DNA of 64,000 nucleotides from CBDHFN01 sp965262605. GTDB taxonomy: Bacteria; Pseudomonadota; Alphaproteobacteria; JASGCL01. The stretch is from positions 1,116,001 through 1,180,000 of the forward strand of contig CBDHFN010000003.1 in NCBI GenBank assembly GCA_965262605.1, written 5' to 3'. A model generated the notes under the pieces. The model was given only the letters and a program-made list of their open reading frames with translations, was not told the origin of the DNA and searched no databases. How positions within the stretch are numbered: position 1 is the first letter of the stretch; the number at the start of each line of letters is the position of its first letter. Of the stretch, positions 53,792 to 61,518 are shown piece by piece. A program made the position numbers and the translations under genes.

Positions 53792-54078
53792 TCACAACAA
53801 ATGCAAGCGGATAATTTTTTTAATTTGAATTAATAATTTGACAATATATTGACTTATCGGTTGTATAATGATAATAATATATTGTAATTTTGATTTCCTC
53901 GTGATTAATGATTGGATTTATTGGTTTTTCAGTTATGAAGCTAGAAGTGGAAATTACAATTAAAGTTGGTAATATAAACTATTTTAATTTAGTATAAATT
54001 TTTTTCATAAAAATTATAATCTAAATTTGAAGTAATAGGCTTATATTGTTAAAAAATTTAATTTATTGAGAAGTTTGT
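53792..54078. other. AT-rich region upstream of the three-gene defence operon
   Basis: No coding frame. It contains two stacked -35-like boxes (TTGACA at 53838, TTGACT at 53849) and TATAAT- and TAATAA-like sequences, and very AT-rich DNA up to the effector gene. Confidence 0.4.
53849..53877 (+). promoter_or_regulatory. Possible promoter of the ABC-3C-type operon
   Basis: TTGACT (53849-53854), a 17 bp spacer and TAATAA (53872-53877). The leader would be about 195 nt. Other -10 boxes fit nearly as well. Confidence 0.35.
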
Positions 54079-54972
54079 ATGAAAAATTTAATGGAATTGG
54101 AAAGTAAATCAGGCAAAATTTGGGAAGAATTTTGCGATAGGATGTTATCGAAAAAATTTGGCGATAATTACATTGAGGTAAGTGATAAAGATAAAGGTGA
54201 TAAAGGAATTGATGGTTATGATGATACACATATTTTTCAATGCTATGGAATGGAAAATGCAAATAAAACAAATGATTTGGTATTAATTAGATCCAAACTA
54301 AACACAGACATTAAAAAATTAGAAACAAAGAAAGAGTTGATTAAAGAAATTTTAGGTGAAAGATTGATTAAATACTATATTTTACTAGTAAATAGAGTTG
54401 ATTTAGGAAGTAGCGAATATAATACATTAATGAATGATGTAAGTAAAAAATTACTTGCATTTAATTTGCCATTTATTGATATAAACGCTCAAGTTATCAT
54501 TAAAGGAATCCATTATATTGAAAATGAATATATGGGGTATGAATTAAAAAAAATAGATATTTCTATTCCAGACAATCTGAAGAATAATGAACTTTTTTTA
54601 AAAGTAAAAAGTAAATTTTTAAAAATACTTAACGAAAATGAAGCGGAAGAAATGACTTATGAATTATTTATTAAATATTTTACACAAAAGGCACAATATC
54701 AAGATTTTTCAAAGAATGAACCAGTGTTGTATCAGAAATTCAATAGCCAAAAACAAGAAGCCCACAATCAACTTAATCAAATTAAAATAATAAATTCAGA
54801 CCAATCAAAAGTTTTTGAAAAATCAAAAAATATTCTAAAAGAATATATCAATATATCGTTAAAAGAAGAAATTGAGTTTAACTCTTTAAGTCAATTAATT
54901 GACTATTGGATTACCCAATGGTTAGTTGATTGTCCTTTAGATTTTAAAGAAAGAAAAAATTATAATGGATAA
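54079..54972 (+). CDS. ABC-3C-type effector with restriction-endonuclease-like N-terminal domain
   Basis: A 297-residue protein. The first 60 residues read like a nuclease of the restriction-endonuclease-like fold: a helix with W15-E16-E17-F-C, then GDKGIDGYDD (Asp45) and, six residues later, HIFQCYG (Gln54, Tyr56), the positions of D ... (E/Q)xK, but with tyrosine where lysine is usual. Residues about 60-150 are alpha/beta; the rest is helical and lysine-rich, the expected docking domain. A GAGAAG element lies before the ATG. In ABC-three-component systems such an effector is encoded next to a small middle component and an SMC-like ATPase, exactly the order here. Cutting activity is inferred and the odd tyrosine leaves it open. 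Confidence 0.62.
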   Translation: MKNLMELESKSGKIWEEFCDRMLSKKFGDNYIEVSDKDKGDKGIDGYDDTHIFQCYGMENANKTNDLVLIRSKLNTDIKKLETKKELIKEILGERLIKYYILLVNRVDLGSSEYNTLMNDVSKKLLAFNLPFIDINAQVIIKGIHYIENEYMGYELKKIDISIPDNLKNNELFLKVKSKFLKILNENEAEEMTYELFIKYFTQKAQYQDFSKNEPVLYQKFNSQKQEAHNQLNQIKIINSDQSKVFEKSKNILKEYINISLKEEIEFNSLSQLIDYWITQWLVDCPLDFKERKNYNG

Positions 54973-55372
54973 TTTATTTGATTTTGATAGAAATACATCT
55001 CTATACACTCCGATTGATATTCATCTTGGGCATAGATTGGGCAAAATTGTAATCTCAATTAAGTATTGCAAAAATGAAAAATCTACTATTTATCAATTGC
55101 ACTATTTTAATTCACTATTTTATCAAAGAGCAAAGAGCGATTTTATTATTGATCCATATGTTATAATGGCTCTAAATTATGCTATCGGCTTTGAATTAAT
55201 TGAAGCAAATATAAATTCAAAAAATACTGAGTTTACACTAACGCAAAAAGGATATGAACTATTAGAATATATTATTAAAAACAATATTATGGAAAAAATT
55301 TTGGAAATTGCAGAAAATCATAAAAATTTATCAAACACAAAAGCAACCAAGGAATATAGTAATGAAGATTAA
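54965..55372 (+). CDS. ABC-3C-type middle component, winged-helix-like
   Basis: A 135-residue protein between the effector and ATPase, overlapping each (8 and 11 bp). It starts MDNLFDFDRNTSLYTPIDI and has a helix-rich part (about 40-75) followed by FELIEANINSKNTEFTLTQKGYELLEYI, the wing-and-helix pattern of winged-helix proteins; the L-T-x-K-G-x-x-L stretch is typical of helix-turn-helix-like repressors and of the ABC-3C middle component. It would bridge effector and ATPase rather than bind DNA, though DNA binding cannot be excluded. Confidence 0.6.
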   Translation: MDNLFDFDRNTSLYTPIDIHLGHRLGKIVISIKYCKNEKSTIYQLHYFNSLFYQRAKSDFIIDPYVIMALNYAIGFELIEANINSKNTEFTLTQKGYELLEYIIKNNIMEKILEIAENHKNLSNTKATKEYSNED

Positions 55373-57353
55373 ATTTAATAAATTAAAGCTACAAATTACA
55401 ATTGATAATAAAAGTAGCCCAACCATCGTGAAGGAATTTCAATTTAGCAATGGTATCAATTTAATTTTATCTAATGAAAACTCAGCGGGCAAGAGTTGCA
55501 TAATTAATTCTTTAATTTATAGTTTAGGGTTAATGGATAATATTTCTATTTCCGCATTAACAGCCGAAGAATTAACATTACATAATGGTAACTACGCAGT
55601 AATAAAATCTGAGATATGGCTTGAAATTGAAAATGAAGAGAATAAAATTATTACAATATACAGAGTGCCAAGGAGTGACAACCAAAATCAAAATAGTAAA
55701 ATAGCAGTTGTTTATGAAGATAATTTAGAAAATTATGACAAAAACAATAATCGGCGTGTGTTACAACATAAAAATAAAGGCTATTCAAACCCAGATGGCT
55801 TTCATAGATATTTGTGTAAGTTTATTGGATACCATACACCTGATACGGAAGAAAAATTTGAACAAGATTATTTATATCTAGAATATATTACCTCAGCAAT
55901 TTTTGTAGAACAACAAAGAGGGTGGTCGGGAATTATGGCAAATAAACCAAATTACATTACTAATGGAGTTTCAATAACTATTAGTGAAATTTTAGGTTTG
56001 AATTCTTTTGATTTATATAAACGAGAACAAATGATTAAAAGAGATATAAATGAGAATAATATTGAATTTAAAACAAACTATAAAATTGCAAATGATTTAG
56101 CGAGCAATCAAAGCTTAGCAATACATGGAAAGACAGACATAATTAATAATTTTAAAGAATTTAAATTATTTAAAAATGATGTGGCACTTGAATACTTAAT
56201 TGATAATTTATATGAAGAAATTAAAAAAATTAAGCATGAAATGAAAATTCCAAACGAGGCATTTGAATTTATGCCTGAAATAACTTCAAAGCTTGATGAA
56301 GCAAATAGTTTTTTGCAAACAATTGATAGTGAAATTAAAGCCAATAAAAACTTAAAAAAACAAAAAGAAAATTTATTAATTACTTTAAAGGATTCTGTAA
56401 ATAAATTTGATTTAGATATCAATAGATTTACCCAAGAAGAGCGTTTATTAACATATTTTGGAAAAAGTAGAGACAAAAGGCTGGATTGCCCTGTATGCCA
56501 ACAAGAAATTAATCAGCTTTTAGTAAAGCAAGACAAATTAGATAATTTTAAATCAATTGAAGAAAATGTAAATTTTTTAAAGAAACAAAAAAATTTAATT
56601 AATGAAATAATTGTTCACAATGAAATACTAATTAAAGAATATGAAATAGTAATTAATTCTAAAATGTCTGAGCGAATAAAAATTTTAAATTTGAAAAGAA
56701 CAATCTATGATTCATTAAAAAAATATATGCGACCAGATTTAAACATTCTAGCACAACAATTAGCGGAAAATGAGATAAATAGACATAAATTAAATGACTT
56801 AAATATTACAATTCAATCTATTAACAAAAAATGTCTTGAATTAAAGGAACAATTTAGTGCACTTGAATTACAAAAACAGAGTATAAAATCAGAAAAAGAG
56901 AATTTAAATATTCAAAGTACCGATTTGGTTAAAAAATTTGAAAACAAATTTAAATCATACTTATCTTTTTTTGGTTATAACTCAATCCCTATTTCTGATG
57001 ATATTATTATTAAATTAGATAAGTATTTACCCCAATATCGGCGTGGAGATATATATGATCATTCAGCAAGTGATAATATTAGATTGATATGGGCTTATAC
57101 TTTGGCGTTAATGTCGTGCAAGGATAACTCAGAATATTCTAAACATTTAGGATTCACAATATTGGACGGGATAGGCAATCAAGAAGTAGAAAAAGAATCT
57201 CAAAAATTATTATTTGATTTGGTAGCAAGAAAAGCATTCAATGGTCAAATATTTTTATCTGCACTTGATGATACAGATGAATTAGATAAATATGCAAGAA
57301 AATACAATAACATTAATATCATAAATTTGGGCGATGAGCGATTATTTCATTAA
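55362..57353 (+). CDS. Rad50/SMC-like ABC ATPase of an ABC-3C-type defence system
   Basis: A 663-residue protein from the ATG at 55362 (AAGGAATAT upstream). Walker A is SNENSAGKS (residues 37-45). A long insertion, largely coiled coil (about 230-540), contains one CPVC motif (Cys376 and Cys379), like a zinc hook at a Rad50 hinge. The C-terminal head has SASDNIRLIWAYTLALMSC in place of the LSGG signature and a Walker B FTILDGIGNQEV with Asp602 followed by glycine, where most ABC ATPases have the catalytic glutamate. It therefore may hydrolyse ATP slowly or use another residue. It would be the sensor and engine of the three-gene module. The best alternative is an OLD/RecF-type ATPase, but the middle component argues against that. 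Confidence 0.72.
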   Translation: MKIKFNKLKLQITIDNKSSPTIVKEFQFSNGINLILSNENSAGKSCIINSLIYSLGLMDNISISALTAEELTLHNGNYAVIKSEIWLEIENEENKIITIYRVPRSDNQNQNSKIAVVYEDNLENYDKNNNRRVLQHKNKGYSNPDGFHRYLCKFIGYHTPDTEEKFEQDYLYLEYITSAIFVEQQRGWSGIMANKPNYITNGVSITISEILGLNSFDLYKREQMIKRDINENNIEFKTNYKIANDLASNQSLAIHGKTDIINNFKEFKLFKNDVALEYLIDNLYEEIKKIKHEMKIPNEAFEFMPEITSKLDEANSFLQTIDSEIKANKNLKKQKENLLITLKDSVNKFDLDINRFTQEERLLTYFGKSRDKRLDCPVCQQEINQLLVKQDKLDNFKSIEENVNFLKKQKNLINEIIVHNEILIKEYEIVINSKMSERIKILNLKRTIYDSLKKYMRPDLNILAQQLAENEINRHKLNDLNITIQSINKKCLELKEQFSALELQKQSIKSEKENLNIQSTDLVKKFENKFKSYLSFFGYNSIPISDDIIIKLDKYLPQYRRGDIYDHSASDNIRLIWAYTLALMSCKDNSEYSKHLGFTILDGIGNQEVEKESQKLLFDLVARKAFNGQIFLSALDDTDELDKYARKYNNINIINLGDERLFH

Positions 57354-57478
57354 ATTTCTTTTTATTCTTTTTGATTTCGTTTGATTGAAAAGAATTTTCA
57401 CATGAAATTAAATCATGGATGGTTTTTAATTTTTCAAGTATTTCAGTAAATGTAATTATCATGGCAAATGCATACGGA

Positions 57479-57909
57479 TTAATTTTGCGGGTTAAGCTCA
57501 ATAAGGGAAAGCAGATAATTGGTATTGAGGCAAGCTTTCATAAATTTTCGTGAATTTGGCATTTTATTCTTATCAAGTTTTAATAAATTTAGACAGAATC
57601 TGCGAATAGTAGCATAATTTAAGGGCGAATTGTCTTTTTTAGCATAATGAAAGTCTTCGCCCATATCCACATCCAAAACCCAACGCAAATGTATCATGAC
57701 TTGGTATGCCATTTGGTAATTCCAAATATTTTCTTAAAAATTCTTCGCGCTCTATGCCGTAATGGTAAAATGCCGTGTAATCCTTAAATCCACTTAATGT
57801 GGCAAATATTGAAATGATTATTATGTCGCCTAATTTGTGCTTTAATGCATTGCCTTTGCGATAATCCTCTATTCCTTCTATATTCGTTTATACGAAGCGA
57901 TATTGTCAT
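57479..57909 (-). pseudogene. Decayed ISAs1-family transposase
   Basis: Three pieces of an H-repeat/ISAs1 transposase remain on the minus strand. The start (ATG at 57907-57909, with GGATAGGAGG before it) is frameshifted. The N-terminal domain continues in another frame with IEDYRKGNALKHKLGD and LELPNGIPSHDTF (to about 57690). The whole catalytic middle is deleted, and the C-terminal part follows at once in a third frame: HLRWVLDVDMGED, NSPLNYATIRRFCLNLL, then TNYLLSLI, ending at 57479. A TTGACA at 57967-57972 fits its promoter. It cannot be functional. It shows that the island was visited by a mobile element. Confidence 0.72.
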
Positions 57910-58145
57910 AATTGCCTCCTATCCTTGAATTATTGACTCACAGAATAGAATCTTTTTTTAAGCAATTGTCAATTTATTTCTTTTGTCATATTACGGCAAA
58001 AATAAAGTCAATTATAGTTGCGCCCGATTTGTTGGTTAAATTAGCTTGATTTTAGATAGAAATTACCATGATGAATTTAATAGCAGTTAAAGTTGTAGTT
58101 TAAAAACTAATTTCAAAATTGGCATTTTGGCTATGTTATTTTTTG

Positions 58146-58274
58146 ATGAAAGATACGCGGAAATTAATAACTAAACGCATTAATTGCGGGTGCGAATTTG
58201 GAAGTAACGAGGCGGTTAAAAAATTCCCCCAAGATTTGCTTGACATTAAGGATAAATTTAGGCAATTAAAATAA
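58146..58274 (+). pseudogene. Possible 42-codon gene remnant
   Basis: A frame starting ATG and ending TAA reads MKDTRKLITKRINCGC, then FGSNEAVKKFPQDLLDIKDKFRQLK; it has protein-like helix periodicity and two cysteines, without a ribosome-binding site. It may be the end of a lost gene. I do not recognise it. Confidence 0.25.
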
Positions 58275-58316
58275 TATAGTTTCTTGCATTAAGTTTTTTC
58301 TTTGCACTAATCGGTT

Positions 58317-58375
58317 AAAACTGCCCTCAAAATCCTCAAATACGGCTAGTATTCTGCGGTTTTTCGTTCAGTTTT
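58317..58375 (+). repeat. Symmetric nested hairpin element before leuB
   Basis: Three short stems lie symmetrically about 58346: AAAACTG with CAGTTTT (58317-58323, 58369-58375), AAAA with TTTT (58329-58332, 58360-58363) and AATAC with GTATT (58339-58343, 58349-58353). They are separated by equal internal loops (5 and 5, 6 and 6 bases), as in a long cruciform. It resembles dispersed intergenic palindromes, but one copy alone cannot prove this. Confidence 0.55.
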
Positions 58376-58439
58376 GCCCTCTATTGCTTTGAAAATTTCT
58401 TAATGCATTTAAACTAATAATAAATATGAAAGGTAAAAT

Positions 58440-59543
58440 ATGAGTAATAAAATTTTAGTTCTGCCCGGTGATGGTATTGGTCCCGAAGTTATGGCGGTTT
58501 TTTACGCCGTTTGCGAATTTTTGGCAAAAAAATCAACATTTAATTATGATTTGGAATCTGATTTAGTTGGCGGGGCGTGTTATGATAAACACCAAGTTGC
58601 GATTACCGATGCCACCATGCAAAAAGCGTTAAATTCGCGTGCCGTGATGTTTGGCGCGGTTGGCGGTCCAAAATATGATAATGTGCCCCGTCATGCAAGA
58701 CCAGAAGCGGGTTTATTAAGGTTAAGAAAAGAGCTTGATTTATTTGCAAATTTGCGCCCCGCCTTGACATTTCGTCCGCTTTTGGGTGCGTCAAGCCTTA
58801 AACCCGAAATTATTGATGGTTTAGATATTGTGATTGTGCGCGAATTAACTTCGGGCGTGTATTTCGGCGAACCAAGGGGTATGCAGGAATATAACGGCGT
58901 GATGCGGTGCATTGATACCCAAGCCTACACCGAAGCGGAAATTATCCGAATTGGCGAAGTCGCGTTTGAATTGGCGCGCAAACGGGGCAATAAAGTTCAT
59001 TCGGCGGAAAAATCCAATGTGATGGAGACGGGGGCTTTTTGGAAAAAAATCATTACAAAATTGCACCAAGAAAAATATCAAGATGTGGAATTGCACCATA
59101 TTCTTGCCGATAATTGCGCCATGCAATTAGTGCGCAACCCTAAACAATTTGATGTTATTGTCACCGATAATTTATTTGGTGATTTATTATCCGATGCGGC
59201 TGCTATGGCGACGGGGTCTTTGGGTATGTTGCCTTCGGCTTCGCTTGGCGCGGCTAAGGCTGACGGCACAAGATACGCGATGTATGAACCTGTGCATGGC
59301 TCGGCACCGGACATTGCGGGCAAAGACCTTGCGAATCCATTGGCAAATTTATTATCATTCGCTATGTGCTTGCGGTATAGTTTAAACCAAGAAAAAGACG
59401 CGTTAAATGTTGAACAAGCAATTTTAAATGTCTTAAATTCAGGCATTCGCACCAATGATATTAAATCAAGCGATACCACTAAAATTGTCGGCACCAAAGC
59501 CATGGGGCAAGCATTCTTAGCGGAATTAAACAAATTATATTAA
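58440..59543 (+). CDS. leuB: 3-isopropylmalate dehydrogenase
   Basis: A 367-residue decarboxylating dehydrogenase of leucine synthesis. NAD and substrate motifs are ILVLPGDGIGPEV, LLRLRKELDLFANLRPA, RELTSGVYFGEPR, the NLFGDLLSDAAAMATGSLGMLPSASLG signature and EPVHGSAPDIAGKDLANP. AAAGGTAAAAT precedes the ATG. It restarts the conserved gene run after the island; folD follows 16 bases later with its own ribosome-binding site. Confidence 0.96.
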   Translation: MSNKILVLPGDGIGPEVMAVFYAVCEFLAKKSTFNYDLESDLVGGACYDKHQVAITDATMQKALNSRAVMFGAVGGPKYDNVPRHARPEAGLLRLRKELDLFANLRPALTFRPLLGASSLKPEIIDGLDIVIVRELTSGVYFGEPRGMQEYNGVMRCIDTQAYTEAEIIRIGEVAFELARKRGNKVHSAEKSNVMETGAFWKKIITKLHQEKYQDVELHHILADNCAMQLVRNPKQFDVIVTDNLFGDLLSDAAAMATGSLGMLPSASLGAAKADGTRYAMYEPVHGSAPDIAGKDLANPLANLLSFAMCLRYSLNQEKDALNVEQAILNVLNSGIRTNDIKSSDTTKIVGTKAMGQAFLAELNKLY

Positions 59544-59559
59544 CAAATTAAGGAAAATC

Positions 59560-60435
59560 ATGACAAAAATTATTGATGGCAAAAAATTCGCGGAAAATTT
59601 AACCGATAAAGTTGCCAAACAAGTCGCCGAATTTAAGGCGAAATATAATATCACCCCGGGTTTGACGGTGGTTTTGGTTGGGCATAATCCTGCGTCGGAG
59701 GTTTATGTCAAAAATAAAGTGCAAACAACCGAAAAAATTGGCATGAACAGCCGTGAAATTCGTTTGCCTGATACAACCACGCAAAGCGAATTATTAAAAG
59801 TCATTGATGAATTAAATCATGATGATTCGGTGCATGGGATTTTGGTGCAATTGCCGTTGCCCGCTGGACTTGATGATAATGAAATTATTCAACGCATTAA
59901 CCCAAAAAAAGATGTAGATGGTTTTCATTTAATCAATGTTGGCTTATTATCAACGGGGGGTGCTGATGCGCTAATCCCTTGCACGCCATATGGTTGCTTG
60001 ATGTTATTGCAGGATCATTTTGGTGATTTAAGTGGCTTGAAATGCGCCATTTTAGGCAGGTCAAATATTGTCGGCAAACCCATGGCGCAATTATTATTAT
60101 CGGCAAACGCCACGGTGACGGTGATGCACAGCCGCACGAAAAATCTGGAAACAGAATTGCAACAATATGATGTTGTGGTTGCCGCAATTGGTAAGCCTGA
60201 TTTTGTCAAGGGTGCTTGGTTGAAAAAAGGCGCGGTGGTTATTGATGTTGGCATTAATCGCTTGCAACGCGAAGATGGCAAAAATTACTTAACGGGCGAT
60301 GTTGATTTTGCGTCGTGTGATGGTGTTGCGGGGGCAATAACCAAAGTGCCCGGTGGGGTGGGTCCTATGACGATTGCGTGTTTATTAAATAATTCCTTGA
60401 TTGCAGCGACTAGAATCGTGCAAAATACGAAATAG
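59560..60435 (+). CDS. folD: Methylenetetrahydrofolate dehydrogenase/cyclohydrolase
   Basis: A 291-residue bifunctional enzyme that interconverts 5,10-methylene- and 10-formyl-tetrahydrofolate. The active-site tyrosine and lysine are in SEVYVKNKV; GILVQLPLP, PKKDVDGFH, the NADP loop LGRSNIVGKPMAQLL and PGGVGPMTIACLL follow in the usual order. TAAGGAAAATC precedes its ATG. It ends one base before the stop of the convergent GT10 gene. Confidence 0.96.
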   Translation: MTKIIDGKKFAENLTDKVAKQVAEFKAKYNITPGLTVVLVGHNPASEVYVKNKVQTTEKIGMNSREIRLPDTTTQSELLKVIDELNHDDSVHGILVQLPLPAGLDDNEIIQRINPKKDVDGFHLINVGLLSTGGADALIPCTPYGCLMLLQDHFGDLSGLKCAILGRSNIVGKPMAQLLLSANATVTVMHSRTKNLETELQQYDVVVAAIGKPDFVKGAWLKKGAVVIDVGINRLQREDGKNYLTGDVDFASCDGVAGAITKVPGGVGPMTIACLLNNSLIAATRIVQNTK

Positions 60436-61374
60436 CTAAACTACGCGATAATTGCCATTACCTTGGCTATCGGGCGGGAAATCGCCGTTAACGATACGCT
60501 CAACATATCTGATAATATTATGATATTCCATGGCTTTTATTTTATTGCGCATAATGGCATCTTGGGCTTTGGCGAAGATATTTTGCCTTATGGTATTGAC
60601 GATAATTTCTACTGCTCCCTTAGGGTTTTTAATGTTAATGGGAATAATATTGCCCATGTCGTAATATTCGCCAACATTCGGCGCACCATAATAAAATACC
60701 ACGCAACCGCAAATTAAACCATCACGCAATTTTTCGGTCATGTAATTATCATAAATATCATTTTCGCACGCAATAATATATTGATACGGGGCGCAAGCGT
60801 CAAATTTTTCGTCAATTGGTTTAATTTCACGGCAAAAAATATCAATATTTCCTGATAATATTTGCCCAACATGCCCCATAAATCGCACGCGGTTAAGATG
60901 GTCTTGGGTCATTAACTTAATGCTGGACACCATGGATAAAAGCTTGTTTTTTGGCAAGCCTTGCATGATGTCTTGATATTGAATCATTTTATTTAATATT
61001 TGGCTAGGTTTATATGATTTACCAAATTGCGTGGTGGAACTGGGCGCAATTATCCAAACACCTTGATAATTTTCTGGGCGCGGGCTGGGACTCATCACAA
61101 AGCCATAATGATTAAGAATATTCACTGATTGCGTTTGCAATTGCTGGGGTTCTAAAATTGCAATGATGCGCTTTGATTTTGGTGTATTTTGAAAATCTGG
61201 CAAATCATGGGTTGCTTCGGCAAAAATCCATTCGTTAATTTCGGGTGAATCATGGCTTATTAATTGAATATTTTGCATTATCCCATCGTGATTGGGGGTA
61301 AAAATATTTTTATTATGCTCAAACATAAGTTGATTATATTCAGGGTGAAAAGTAAAATATCGGATATTAATCAT
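60436..61374 (-). CDS. GT10 family (fucosyltransferase-like) glycosyltransferase
   Basis: A 312-residue protein. The C-terminal half has the GT10 donor-binding run YIIACENDIYDNYMTEKLRDGLICGCVVFYYGAPNVGEYY, matching the alpha-1,3-fucosyltransferase motif F-E-N-x-x-x-x-D-Y-x-T-E-K. The N-terminal half is poorly conserved, as usual for the acceptor domain. It would add fucose or a related sugar to an envelope glycan; no GDP-fucose synthesis genes are in the window. A TTGACA (61420-61425) stands upstream with a poor -10. Confidence 0.82.
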   Translation of the reverse strand: MINIRYFTFHPEYNQLMFEHNKNIFTPNHDGIMQNIQLISHDSPEINEWIFAEATHDLPDFQNTPKSKRIIAILEPQQLQTQSVNILNHYGFVMSPSPRPENYQGVWIIAPSSTTQFGKSYKPSQILNKMIQYQDIMQGLPKNKLLSMVSSIKLMTQDHLNRVRFMGHVGQILSGNIDIFCREIKPIDEKFDACAPYQYIIACENDIYDNYMTEKLRDGLICGCVVFYYGAPNVGEYYDMGNIIPINIKNPKGAVEIIVNTIRQNIFAKAQDAIMRNKIKAMEYHNIIRYVERIVNGDFPPDSQGNGNYRVV

Positions 61375-61518
61375 CTTTGTTCCTTGTGGTAAGCGATTTT
61401 ATTAAAATTCTTATTGGTTTGTCAAGCTATTAAACAAATTTAGATAAAAATTTAGAATAAATATTGATTTTTTTAATTATAATGCTTATTTAATCAAAAT
61501 AAACAACAAGAGGATAAT

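Larger units (their letters stand above)
57910..58439. other. Intergenic region between IS remnant and leuB
   Basis: About 530 bases without an intact gene. The right part holds a nested hairpin element (58317-58375) and a 42-codon frame (58146-58274); otherwise I see only AT-rich sequence. Confidence 0.5.

Noticed and set aside
57319..57501. 60-residue frame on the minus strand after the ATPase gene
   Set aside because: It begins inside the IS remnant and overlaps the end of the ATPase out of frame; lysine-rich composition is expected by chance in such AT-rich DNA.
59078..59533. 151-residue frame on the minus strand
   Set aside because: Antisense to leuB, no start signal, composition of a shadow frame.
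61397..61425. TTGACA upstream of the GT10 gene as a promoter
   Set aside because: The matching -10 (ATAAAA) is weak; mentioned in the gene entry but not listed as a promoter.
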